From Hyphomonadaceae bacterium UBA2389 (lineage in GTDB: Bacteria; Pseudomonadota; Alphaproteobacteria; Caulobacterales; Aquidulcibacteraceae): DNA of 8,422 bases. The DNA lies in NCBI GenBank assembly GCA_002343395.1, contig DDSN01000024.1:1-8422 (forward strand), read 5' to 3'. The notes beneath the pieces were generated by a model. The model made no database searches. It saw nothing but the letters and a program-made list of their open reading frames with translations, and was not told the origin of the DNA. Shown piece by piece: positions 1 through 6,844 of this stretch. Position 1 is the first letter of the stretch. Each line of letters begins with the position of its first letter. The position numbers and the translations under genes were made by a program.

Positions 1-786
1 CCCAATGTCGAGACCAGCGCCGACAATGCGGGCCGACCACCCGAACCGCCTCCTCCGGCTGCTGCGGGCGCCGGCCCCGCGCACGCGGCCGATCTTTACT
101 TCGATGCTCAGCAAATGGCCGCCGCGCGCGAACAATTGCTCGTCGAGAATGGCCACATCCGCACAAACGTGGTCATTCTCGATCGTCTTGAGGCCACTTT
201 CGGCGACGGCGCGGATGGCTATGTCTGGGACGCACAAGGCTGGTATGGCGGCGACATCAACCGCTTCTGGTGGAAGAGCGAAGGCGAAGGCGCCATCAAC
301 GGCGAACTGGAAAGCGGCGAGGTCGAAGCACTCTACAGTCGCGCGGTCACGCCCTACTTTGACTTTCAAGCGGGCGTTCGCCAGCGTTATACGCCCGACG
401 CTGACCGCACCGATCTTGTCGTCGGGGTGCAAGGTCTTGCGCCTTATTGGTTCGAGGTCGATGTCGCCGCGTTCTTGTCGAATGAAGGCGAGTTCAGCGC
501 GCGCGCCGAAGCCGAATACGATCTGCGTTTGACACAGCGTCTCATCCTGCAGCCGCGCGCCGAGGTCGATTTTTCGGCCGAGGATGTTCCCGAACTTGCC
601 ACGGGCTCTGGCCTGACGAACGCAGAGCTGGGCGTGCGCTTGCGCTACGAAATCCGGCGCGAATTCGCGCCGTATGTCGGGATCGAGTGGTCAAGCAGCC
701 TCGGGGATACCCGCGATTACGTCGAAGCGAGGGGCGAAGACGCGGAAGACACGCGTTTGGTCTTGGGCATCCGCGCCTGGTTTTGA
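1..786 (+). CDS. copB: Copper resistance protein B (CopB), outer membrane, 5'-truncated by window edge
   Basis: The frame is open from base 1 and ends at TGA 784-786, giving about 261 residues of a protein whose start lies outside the window. The first ~35 residues are a Pro/Ala-rich linker. The rest matches what I know of the CopB family (PF05275): a segment beginning DLYFDAQQMAAAREQLL, then DRLEATFGDGADGYVWDAQGWYGGD, an FWWKSEGEG motif, repeated amphipathic beta strands, and a C-terminal RREFAPYVGIEWSSSLGDT block. The last residue is Phe (RAWF), typical of outer-membrane beta-barrels recognised by the BAM complex. CopB is a periplasm-facing outer-membrane protein that binds or sequesters copper and normally follows the multicopper oxidase gene copA, which would be upstream of this window. 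The next gene starts 23 bases downstream, suggesting one operon. Confidence 0.93.
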   Translation, partial: PNVETSADNAGRPPEPPPPAAAGAGPAHAADLYFDAQQMAAAREQLLVENGHIRTNVVILDRLEATFGDGADGYVWDAQGWYGGDINRFWWKSEGEGAINGELESGEVEALYSRAVTPYFDFQAGVRQRYTPDADRTDLVVGVQGLAPYWFEVDVAAFLSNEGEFSARAEAEYDLRLTQRLILQPRAEVDFSAEDVPELATGSGLTNAELGVRLRYEIRREFAPYVGIEWSSSLGDTRDYVEARGEDAEDTRLVLGIRAWF

Positions 787-809
787 ACATCTCCAAAAGG
801 AAATCAAAG

Positions 810-1115
810 ATGAGAAGATTCGCAATCGTTGCTCTCGCCGCCACCGCGCTGGCGGCATGCCAGCCAGCAGCCAATCAAGACACACCCTCGCCAGCTGACA
901 CTGTGGCTACAGAAGAGCCCGCGTCCACCGCGCCGCAAACCGCGGAGACGGCGCCGGCGACCGAACCGGCGGCAACGCCCGCACCGAGCACGCCGGCGCC
1001 ACGGCGGCCCCGCGCTGAGCCCGCGCCTACACCTGCCCCCGCGCCCGCGCAAACTGCGCCTGATCACGACATGTCGGACATGCCCAACATGGAGCATCCG
1101 CCAGGGCATCAATAA
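810..1115 (+). CDS. Small Pro/Ala-rich lipoprotein with C-terminal His/Met metal-binding tail
   Basis: A 101-residue protein. The ATG at 810 is preceded by an AAAGGAAA ribosome binding site near 796-803; a longer reading from 687 would overlap copB and lose the signal sequence. The N-terminus (MRRFAIVALAATALAAC) is a lipoprotein signal with lipobox LAAC and acylated Cys17. Residues 18-80 are low-complexity Pro/Ala/Thr, probably an extended tether. The tail from Q81 carries H86, M88, M91, M94, H96 and H100, a cluster suited to binding copper. I recognise no named family. The position directly after copB and the tail composition suggest a periplasmic copper-binding lipoprotein; this function is inference. 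The tail resembles part of the DUF2231 protein encoded from 2388. Confidence 0.82.
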   Translation: MRRFAIVALAATALAACQPAANQDTPSPADTVATEEPASTAPQTAETAPATEPAATPAPSTPAPRRPRAEPAPTPAPAPAQTAPDHDMSDMPNMEHPPGHQ

Positions 1116-1179
1116 TGCTCGACCGGCCGCGCCTTGAGCGTGCGACGATGTAGAATGAAAAGAATACGAGGGGGGCATC

Positions 1180-1920
1180 GTGAATCTCGCACGCTTAGCG
1201 TCGTTCGTGCACAAATGGCTGGCGCTGCTGGTCGGGGTGCAGATCGTTTTTTGGGTGGTGAGCGGATTTGTCTTCACGATCATTCCGATCGAACAAATTC
1301 GCAGTGAACATCTCATCCGCCCGGCCGAAACAGTGCAAACGCTCGCTGTTTCCAACACCGCCGCCTTGGCGCAGATCCGTGACGCGCAGGGCCGTGCGCC
1401 GGTCAAGCTCACGATCGAGACACGCCCGGTCATAGGCGAAGTTATTATCGCCGAGTTCGCCGATGGCGCGCCCGCGCTCTTGGACGCGTCAACGCTGCGG
1501 CAAATGTCGCCGCTCGACGCTGACACCGCGACAGCGATCGCGCGGGCGCACGTCACACTTGGCGACGCTCCCGAAGGTGTCGAGCTCATCGAAGCCGAGA
1601 GCCCTCAATATCGCGGCGCCCTTCCGGCTTGGCGAGCGCAATTCGCTGACGGCGGGTTGGCGGTCTATGTCGCCGCCAATACCGGCGCGGTCACGGCGCG
1701 GCGGTCCGATATGTGGCGGCTCTACGACACGCTGTGGGCGCTCCACATCATGGATTGGCAAAATCATGAGGACTTCAATCACCCGCTCATCATCATCGTG
1801 ACCGCCATTACGCTTTTGTCGGTCATCGCCGGCATCGTGCTCATCCCCTACCGCATCCGGTTTGGAAACGGGCGCCGGCGCAAGAACGGGCCGACGGCCA
1901 GCGCCGCAGCGGACAGCTGA
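1180..1920 (+). CDS. PepSY domain transmembrane protein
   Basis: A 246-residue protein starting at GTG 1180, with a strong GAGGGGG ribosome binding site at 1168-1174. An in-frame stop at 1156-1158 leaves no start further upstream. Topology: a transmembrane helix around residues 12-36 preceded by the conserved HK of PepSY-associated helices, a periplasmic region of about 165 residues with a PepSY-like domain near 112-176 (DADTATAIARAHV ... YVAANTGAVTARR), then RLYDTLWALHIMDW, DFNHP and a second helix at about 203-224 ending in YRIR. This arrangement is typical of small PepSY proteins found beside copper or iron genes. Their molecular role is not settled; periplasmic redox or metal handling is often proposed. 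Position between copB and the CusF-like gene supports a copper role by association only. Confidence 0.86.
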   Translation: MNLARLASFVHKWLALLVGVQIVFWVVSGFVFTIIPIEQIRSEHLIRPAETVQTLAVSNTAALAQIRDAQGRAPVKLTIETRPVIGEVIIAEFADGAPALLDASTLRQMSPLDADTATAIARAHVTLGDAPEGVELIEAESPQYRGALPAWRAQFADGGLAVYVAANTGAVTARRSDMWRLYDTLWALHIMDWQNHEDFNHPLIIIVTAITLLSVIAGIVLIPYRIRFGNGRRRKNGPTASAAADS

Positions 1921-1988
1921 GGGATTGGCCGCAAGCGCGCGTATGAAGGGTGTGAGCGGCCCCAACGCTCATCAACGGAGAATTCGAA

Positions 1989-2321
1989 ATGAAAGCCAAA
2001 CTTCTGGTCAGTGCAATCGCCGCGGCGATGATGTCGAGCTTTGCGCTGACCGCGCCGGCCCTCGCCCATCCCGGCGAACAGCACCAGGCCGTGCCGCAGA
2101 CGGCCGAGGGGGAAGGCACAGTCACCGCCATCGACGCCCAAGCCGGCACAGTCACGCTCAATCACGGCCCGATCGCAAGCCTCGGTTGGCCGGCCATGAC
2201 GATGACCTTCCGCGTTCACTCAGCTGCGGTGCTGCAAGGCGTGAGCGTTGGCCAGCGCGTGCACTTCGAGCTTATGAACGACAATGGCCGCCCGATGGTG
2301 ACGGAAATCCACGTGCTTTAG
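1989..2321 (+). CDS. CusF-like periplasmic copper-binding protein
   Basis: A 110-residue protein. The ATG at 1989 follows GGAG at 1977-1980. Residues 1-26 form a Sec signal peptide ending ALA, so the mature protein should start with HPGEQH. The remainder is a single small beta-barrel domain of the CusF type (PF11604). The copper ligands of CusF (His, Trp, Met, Met) have counterparts at H59, W67, M70 and M72 within NHGPIASLGWPAMTMTF, with the same spacing (8, 3, 2) as E. coli CusF H36/W44/M47/M49. CusF carries Cu(I)/Ag(I) in the periplasm and hands it to an efflux pump or other acceptor. No CusCBA genes are in the window, so the partner here is unknown. A stem-loop follows its stop codon. Confidence 0.93.
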   Translation: MKAKLLVSAIAAAMMSSFALTAPALAHPGEQHQAVPQTAEGEGTVTAIDAQAGTVTLNHGPIASLGWPAMTMTFRVHSAAVLQGVSVGQRVHFELMNDNGRPMVTEIHVL

Positions 2322-2331
2322 GCGGACCAAG

Positions 2332-2375
2332 GCGCCGCACGCGTGAGCTAACGCTCCCGCGTGCGGCGCGCTTTT
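2332..2375 (+). terminator. Strong stem-loop with T4 tract between CusF-like and DUF2231 genes
   Basis: The arms GCGCCGCACGCG (2332-2343) and CGCGTGCGGCGC (2358-2369) are perfectly complementary over 12 bp. After one T/C mismatch the stem continues with GAGC/GCTC around a TAAC loop. GC then TTTT (2372-2375) follows. This is an intrinsic-terminator shape, though four Ts is short. The ribosome binding site of the next gene starts at 2376, so the element may act as a partial terminator or attenuator, or as a 3' stabiliser of the upstream message. Confidence 0.75.
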
Positions 2376-2387
2376 GAGGGGAACGAG

Positions 2388-3068
2388 ATGGCGCACAAGA
2401 AGTCGACGGTCGGCATTGCGGCGATGCTGGCCGTGGCGTTTTCGCTGCTGCTCTTCACGCCCCAAATCTCCTTCGCCCATAGAGGCGAACAACATCCCCC
2501 GCAGGCAGCGCAAACCGACTCATCGCAAACCGCGCCCGAACACGACATGGGCGCCATGGCGCCTGGCGAAATGACTTGGCCGAGCGCCGAGGGCGGGATG
2601 ATGATGGATCATGATGCGCGCCCGGCGACCTTGTCGGGCCGGATCATCCGCTGGCTCGGCGTGTGGCACCCCGCCGTCATCCATTTTCCCATCGCTTTGT
2701 TGCTGACTGTCGCCTTCCTCGAAGCGGCGGCGGCGTTCCGGCGCAAACCCATCTATGCGGCGAGCAACAAGATCCTGCTCGCCGTGGCGACGCTCGGCGC
2801 CTTCGTTGCGGCGCCGTTGGGTTGGGCGAACGCCGGCCTGCCTGCGGCTGACGACGAATTCGCTTTGGTGCTCCACCGCTGGATCGGCACCGCCATTCCT
2901 TTCCTTATCGCGTTCGTGTGGTGGTTGAAGAAGCCGGTTGACGAGGCCGCTGTGCGGCAGGGTGGGCGCTTCTACGAAACAATTCTGGCGCTCACCGTGC
3001 TCGTGATTCTGGCGCAAGCCTATCTCGGCGCAGAAGTGACGCACGGCGCCGGCCATTTGGCGTTCTAG
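2388..3068 (+). CDS. DUF2231 membrane protein with His/Met-rich N-terminal periplasmic segment
   Basis: A 226-residue protein. I choose ATG 2388 because GAGGGG at 2376-2381 sits at the right distance; a GTG at 2361 is in frame but lies inside the stem-loop. Residues 1-30 look like a signal peptide (hydrophobic core then ISFA), giving a mature HRGEQH start. Residues 31-80 are rich in His and Met (EHDMGAMAPGEM, then MMMDHD). From about residue 90 a DUF2231-like domain begins with WHPAVIHFPIALLL and has four predicted helices near 97-117, 128-146, 160-180 and 197-213. Conserved His residues include H94, H99, H163, H219 and H223. The biochemical role of DUF2231 is unknown. The added metal-binding segment and the neighbours suggest membrane copper handling. 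Its stop codon overlaps the start of the next gene. Confidence 0.85.
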   Translation: MAHKKSTVGIAAMLAVAFSLLLFTPQISFAHRGEQHPPQAAQTDSSQTAPEHDMGAMAPGEMTWPSAEGGMMMDHDARPATLSGRIIRWLGVWHPAVIHFPIALLLTVAFLEAAAAFRRKPIYAASNKILLAVATLGAFVAAPLGWANAGLPAADDEFALVLHRWIGTAIPFLIAFVWWLKKPVDEAAVRQGGRFYETILALTVLVILAQAYLGAEVTHGAGHLAF

Positions 3069-3685
3069 TGTCAGAGTCGGTCTCGCGCGCGCTGTGCGAA
3101 GCGTATACGGCCTATCCGGCGTCGTGGCGGCGCAAACGCCGCGCGCCCGAGATCGACATATGGGCAGCTTCGGTGGCGCTCGATTGGCTCGCGGCATTGA
3201 AGCCGCGCAGCGTCGACATGCTCGATGTCGGCTGCGGGGCCGAGTGGCTGACTGAGCGACTCTCGCCCTACGGCCCCATCACCGGCATCGATACATCGCT
3301 GCTTGAGCGGAGTGAATTGGTCCGCGCGCTGGCGCGCGGAGAATATTGCGCGGACGCCGCGCTCTTGCCGCGTTATCTGACGGCCGGCGGGGCTTTACCC
3401 ACCAGCGCAGGCGGCTTTGGCGTCGCCCTCGCGCTTGGCGCGCCGGCGCTGCCGGCCGATTTCGCCCGCTTCTGCGGCAAGATCGCCAGTGTCATCATCG
3501 ATGGCGGCTGGTTCGTTTGGAACCCGCCGACCCACCAAGCCTTCAACATCGCCAATGATTGGCGCGCCTGCTTGGACGCCGACTTTAGCATTCTAAACAT
3601 CGCGCATTTGACGACCCCGTTCGCTCCGCAGGCAATGCGTGCGGCGGAGGCGATCATCGTGCTCGCCCGGCGGAACGGCCGCTGA
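3068..3685 (+). CDS. Class I SAM-dependent methyltransferase-like protein
   Basis: A 205-residue protein starting with GTG 3068, whose G is the last base of the preceding TAG (TAGTG), indicating translational coupling. Residues 51-60 (MLDVGCGAEW) resemble the SAM-binding motif I, with an acidic residue after the second strand at D75 (GID). A later FARFCGKIASVIIDGGWFVWNPPT segment resembles the strand-4/5 region of class I methyltransferases. The glycine motif is imperfect: E59 stands where the third Gly of D-x-G-x-G-x-G usually is, so SAM binding is likely but not certain. No substrate can be assigned. It is the last gene of the co-directional cluster, and a copper role is suggested only by location. 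Confidence 0.66.
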   Translation: MSESVSRALCEAYTAYPASWRRKRRAPEIDIWAASVALDWLAALKPRSVDMLDVGCGAEWLTERLSPYGPITGIDTSLLERSELVRALARGEYCADAALLPRYLTAGGALPTSAGGFGVALALGAPALPADFARFCGKIASVIIDGGWFVWNPPTHQAFNIANDWRACLDADFSILNIAHLTTPFAPQAMRAAEAIIVLARRNGR

Positions 3686-3777
3686 TTGCGTATTCACGGC
3701 GTCGAACGCGCGCAGTCCACGGGGCTTTGCGTCCGTGATCAACGGCTGACCCAGATAGCCTCGGTTGGTGAGATCAC

Positions 3778-5435
3778 ATGAGTGGTGGAGATCCGATCTT
3801 TGAGGCCAAGCACGAATCGATGCAGACGCACGCTGTCAATGGCGCGCTCGCCATCGCCATCGCGCAATGCGTGAAGCTGCCGTTCCAAGCCGCTTCACTC
3901 CTGGTGTTGCCACGCTTGTTGCAGCCGATCGATTACGGCGTTTACGCCATGATCAACCCAATCGTTTCCATTTCGGCGCTCATCCTTAATTTCGGTATTG
4001 GCCAGGCTTTGATTCAGGCGCCCTTTCTTCGGCGCGATGAGGTGAGCGGTCTATTCTGGATCACGGCCCCGGGTGCGCGGCGGCTGCGCTTATGCTGGGC
4101 GCGTCTCCGCTCATTTCTGCGTTTTACAATGAGCCACGCGCCGGCGCGGTCGCTGCGATCGCTTCGCTCTTTTTGATCATGACTGGCCTCACAAATGTTC
4201 ATGAGGCGCTGCTTAACCGGCAAATGAAGTTCGGCTGGGTAGCAACGATCGGCGCCCTTGGCATGGCGCTGGGCTTTCTCGCCAGCCTTATAGCAGCGCT
4301 ATGGGGAGCGGGTTATTGGTCGCTCGTTCTGGGCTTTGGCGTTCAGCAATGCGTCAGTCTGCTCGGCGTGTGGCTGGGCGTCGGCTGGATTCCGCGTGAG
4401 AGGCCTTCCTTCAAACCTCTCTTTCATTTCTACAAATTTGGCGCTGCGATCATGGCGGCGGAAGGCGCAACCGTAATGGCGCGCGAGGCCGACAGCGTTT
4501 TGATTGGGCGCTATATCGGGGCTGCGCCGCTTGGCTATTACGATCGCGGCAACAAGCTCGCCATTATCCCGATCCAGCGCATCATACTTTGCTGCAGCAA
4601 TTGCTGTTGCCGATCCTTTCAAGACTGAACGAGGAAGCCGAGCGCTACCGCTACGCGTATCTCCACGTCATGCGCCAGCTCATGTTAGTCCTGACGCCGG
4701 GCGTCGTTGCAGTTGGCGTCACCGCGCCGGTGCTGACGCCATTTGTGCTGGGCGACCACTGGGCGCCAGCTGCGCCCGTTTTCGCATGGCTCACGCTTGC
4801 GGCGCTCCACCGCCCGGTCAGCATGTCAATGGACCTCTTGTTTATCAGCCAAGCACGTATGCGCGATTATTTGGCCTGGAGCGCGTTCAGTACGTTCACC
4901 AGCCTCGCCGCTTTTGTTGTTGGGCTGCGCTGGGGCGCCGTTGGCGTTTGCGGCGGCCTTCGCGCTCAGCGATCTTTTCGTGCGCATGCCCGCGCTTTGG
5001 TGGTGGGCGACGCGGCGAGGTCCCATCCGGTTGAGCGATCTGTGTCTGACGGCCGCCCCCTTCGCGGCGGGAAGCGCGGCAGCCTTTGGCGTGGTCAACT
5101 TGGTGCAGCTGTTTGCGTTCTCCAGTGACTTCATGCTGCTTGCTGTAAGCGCGCTCCTCGCCTACGCGGCGTCATGGTGCACGGTGTGCTTGTTCGAGCG
5201 GGGCCGCGCCACATTGAGAGACAGCTTGCGCCTTATCCGCACCGAACTGCCCCGGCTGCTGCGTCGGCCGGGCAAACCGCCACAGCAGCGGGCGCAACCG
5301 AAGCGCGCCATCAACGCTGGCGAGACAAGCGCAAGACCTGCATCTGCACGGAAAAAAGTGAAGTGTGGAGGCCGCCCAGGTGATTCGAACACCCGACCTT
5401 CGCATTACAATTGCGCTGCTCTACCGCTGAGCTAG
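3778..5435 (+). pseudogene. Oligosaccharide/LPS flippase (Wzx-like) gene broken by three frameshifts
   Basis: Four pieces of one multi-pass transporter lie in order in different frames. Piece 1 starts at ATG 3778 (PFQAASLLVLPRLLQPIDYG, typical N-terminus of this family). Piece 2 takes over around 4066-4080 and runs to about 4583 (LISAFYNEPR, ADSVLIGRYIGAAPLGYYDRG). Piece 3 runs from about 4584 to 4949 (LLPILSRLNEEAERYRYAY). Piece 4 continues from about 4950 (AFALSDLFVRMPALWWW). The first two junctions each need one added base, the third needs one T removed from TTT 4947-4949. The family flips lipid-linked sugars across the inner membrane for O-antigen, capsule or exopolysaccharide. The last frame has no stop before it reads through the antisense of the tRNA to 5435; homology-like sequence fades near 5280. 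True decay and sequence error both fit. Confidence 0.85.
5352..5357 (-). terminator. T6 tract just downstream of tRNA-Thr
   Basis: On the minus strand, six Ts follow the tRNA 3' end after eight bases. No separate hairpin is visible between them, so the tRNA fold itself would have to supply the stem. This is a plausible but weak transcription stop for the tRNA. Confidence 0.35.
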
Positions 5436-5441
5436 GGCGGC
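5366..5441 (-). tRNA. tRNA-Thr (anticodon UGU)
   Basis: Read on the minus strand, the cloverleaf is complete: acceptor GCCGCCC/GGGCGGC (7 bp), D-arm GCTC-AGCGGTA-GAGC, anticodon arm GCGCA-ATTGTAA-TGCGA, a five-base variable loop, and T-arm GGGTG-TTCGAAT-CACCT. The loop centre TGT gives anticodon UGU, decoding ACA (Thr). Oddities: after the acceptor stem come C, T and then CCA, one base more than normal, and the base at 5442 could pair with that C to make an 8-bp stem. Position 32 is A rather than the usual pyrimidine, and the outermost anticodon-stem pair is G/A. The 3' end points at the flippase pseudogene. CCA is encoded. Confidence 0.92.
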
Positions 5442-5596
5442 CCCTCAGAATCGAGCATGCATTGCGCCGCCTTCGCCCACAAGTATCGCGGTTCGCCACG
5501 CCCAAGCATGAAAGCTTCTCCCGAGATTTTTCGTGTTGAGCGCTGCGGGATTTTCACGATCGGTGCTTATATCTTAGTGGGCGATTGTCGCGATTG

Positions 5597-5622
5597 AACG
5601 CGTGCGCGACCGCGCACGCGTT
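5597..5622. repeat. Perfect 12-bp inverted repeat upstream of the esterase gene
   Basis: The arms AACGCGTGCGCG (5597-5608) and CGCGCACGCGTT (5611-5622) are separated by AC. The repeat lies 23 bases before the start codon at 5646 and has no T tract on the + strand. It fits a repressor operator or a cruciform/hairpin in the leader. The remaining intergenic sequence from 5443 to 5596 shows no gene and no promoter I could assign with confidence. Confidence 0.7.
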
Positions 5623-5645
5623 ACATTGAAACGGATGACGCCTCG

Positions 5646-6839
5646 ATGGTTAGATACGCCTCCTTAGCCGGCGCCTTCGCCGCCACGGCATTGTCGTTGC
5701 TTTTGGTTTGGCTCTTCACACTTGGGCCCTATCGCTGCGTGCGCCTTGATAGGCGCGCTCTAAGTGAAGGCGCGCCCAATGCGCTCGCGGCAGGAAGTGG
5801 CGGATCAATCTCCACAGCCGAAAGCTGGTCCACGAGACGACGCGAGATCTTAGACGCTCTACAGACCGAGGTGTATGGGCCGATGCCGTCCGCGGCTCAG
5901 GCGAGGATTGTGCGGCGACAACCAATTCCAGCTTCGGCTGCGGGCGGCATTGAAGGGGTCGAACAGATCGAGGTCGAAGTTGCAGGCCGCGCACGTTTCA
6001 ATCTCGTCTTGGTGACGCCGCGGCGCGCAACGCCTGCGCCGGTCATCATCATGCAGAATTTCTGCGGCAACCGGGCCGCGTTCCCGGACCGGCCGTCCGC
6101 TATTGAGGCGCCGCTCCGTTATTATCCATTCCCTTGCCGCCATGGCGTGTTCGACCCATTTCATCGCGCCGCGTTCGGTGAGTGGATGCTCGGGCCGCCA
6201 TTTCGAACCCTTGCCGAGCGAGGCTACGCGGTCGCGATGTTCTATGGCGGCGATGTCGTGCCGGACTATCCGCCCGACGCAGGACCCGCGCTTGCCTCGT
6301 TAGGGGCCGAGGGCGCGATTGCTGCGTGGGCTTGGGTTCACGCTCGCGTCATCGACGTGCTGGAGACGGACGCGCGCTTAGACCAAGACCGCATCATTGC
6401 ATGGGGACAATCGCGTTTCGGCAAAGTGGCGCTGCTTGCCGGCGCCACCGACCCCAGGATCGACGCGGTCATAGCGTTTCAATCAGGCCGCGGCGGCGAT
6501 GCGCTCACTTCGCATCGGGCTGGAGAAAGTGTGGCGGCGATAACGCGCGGCTACCCGCATTGGTTCTCGCCGCGCTTCAGCGCCTACGCCGCATCTCCTC
6601 CGCCCGTGGATCAACACGAACTCTTAGCTCTGATCGCGCCGCGGGCGCTTCTGCTCGGACATGCAAGACGAGATCGTTGGGCCGACCCCGCCGGCGCCTA
6701 TCAGGCCGCCGCCGGCGCGCGCCCTGTCTTCGACATGTTAGGCGCGCCTGGAGCGCGCTTTGCCCTCCGGGAGGGCGTTCATGGCATCACGGACGAAGAT
6801 TGGCGGGTGACATTGGCTTTCTTGGAGCAGCGCTTATGA
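5646..6839 (+). CDS. Alpha/beta-hydrolase resembling CE15 glucuronoyl esterases
   Basis: A 397-residue protein with an N-terminal hydrophobic segment at about 5-27, acting as signal peptide or membrane anchor. The start is ATG 5646; the ribosome binding site is weak. Residues 60-80 (RREILDALQTEVYGPMP) and the hydrolase core match bacterial CE15-type esterases as I know them. Features include the nucleophile elbow GQSRFGK with Ser256, followed by ALLAGATDPRIDAVIAFQSG, then GES and PHWF, then ELLALIAPRALLLGHA, RWADPAGAY and the probable catalytic His379 in HGITDEDW. CE15 enzymes cut ester bonds between glucuronic acid on xylan and lignin alcohols; the substrate here is unproven. The canonical CE15 Glu, 23 residues after the Ser, is Gln279 here, so an acid elsewhere (perhaps D347) may replace it. 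No copper link is seen. It converges with the DUF305 gene, 5 bases away. Confidence 0.75.
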   Translation: MVRYASLAGAFAATALSLLLVWLFTLGPYRCVRLDRRALSEGAPNALAAGSGGSISTAESWSTRRREILDALQTEVYGPMPSAAQARIVRRQPIPASAAGGIEGVEQIEVEVAGRARFNLVLVTPRRATPAPVIIMQNFCGNRAAFPDRPSAIEAPLRYYPFPCRHGVFDPFHRAAFGEWMLGPPFRTLAERGYAVAMFYGGDVVPDYPPDAGPALASLGAEGAIAAWAWVHARVIDVLETDARLDQDRIIAWGQSRFGKVALLAGATDPRIDAVIAFQSGRGGDALTSHRAGESVAAITRGYPHWFSPRFSAYAASPPPVDQHELLALIAPRALLLGHARRDRWADPAGAYQAAAGARPVFDMLGAPGARFALREGVHGITDEDWRVTLAFLEQRL

Positions 6840-6844
6840 ATGGA

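Noticed and set aside
5..532. Long + strand open frame overlapping copB
   Set aside because: It is in another frame of a clear CopB protein and has a low-complexity Arg/Ser/Ala-rich translation.
804..1589. 261-codon minus-strand open frame
   Set aside because: It is antisense to the lipoprotein and PepSY genes. The translation is Arg/Gly/Ser-rich, a usual shadow in high-GC DNA.
1953..1971. TGAGCG/CGCTCA inverted repeat before the CusF-like gene
   Set aside because: Only six pairs with a 7-base loop; too weak to call an operator or terminator.
2520..3197. 225-codon minus-strand open frame
   Set aside because: Antisense to the DUF2231 gene, with no recognisable domain.
4066..4949. Programmed ribosomal frameshifting in the flippase
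   Set aside because: Three shifts of mixed direction with no slippery heptamer or obvious stimulatory structure; decay or sequence error is simpler.
5367..5435. C-terminal peptide GRPGDSNTRPSHYN of the flippase frame
   Set aside because: This is the well-known spurious translation of tRNA antisense, not a protein domain.
6762..6776. GCCCTC-CGG-GAGGGC inverted repeat
   Set aside because: It lies inside the esterase coding sequence and is short; likely chance in GC-rich DNA.
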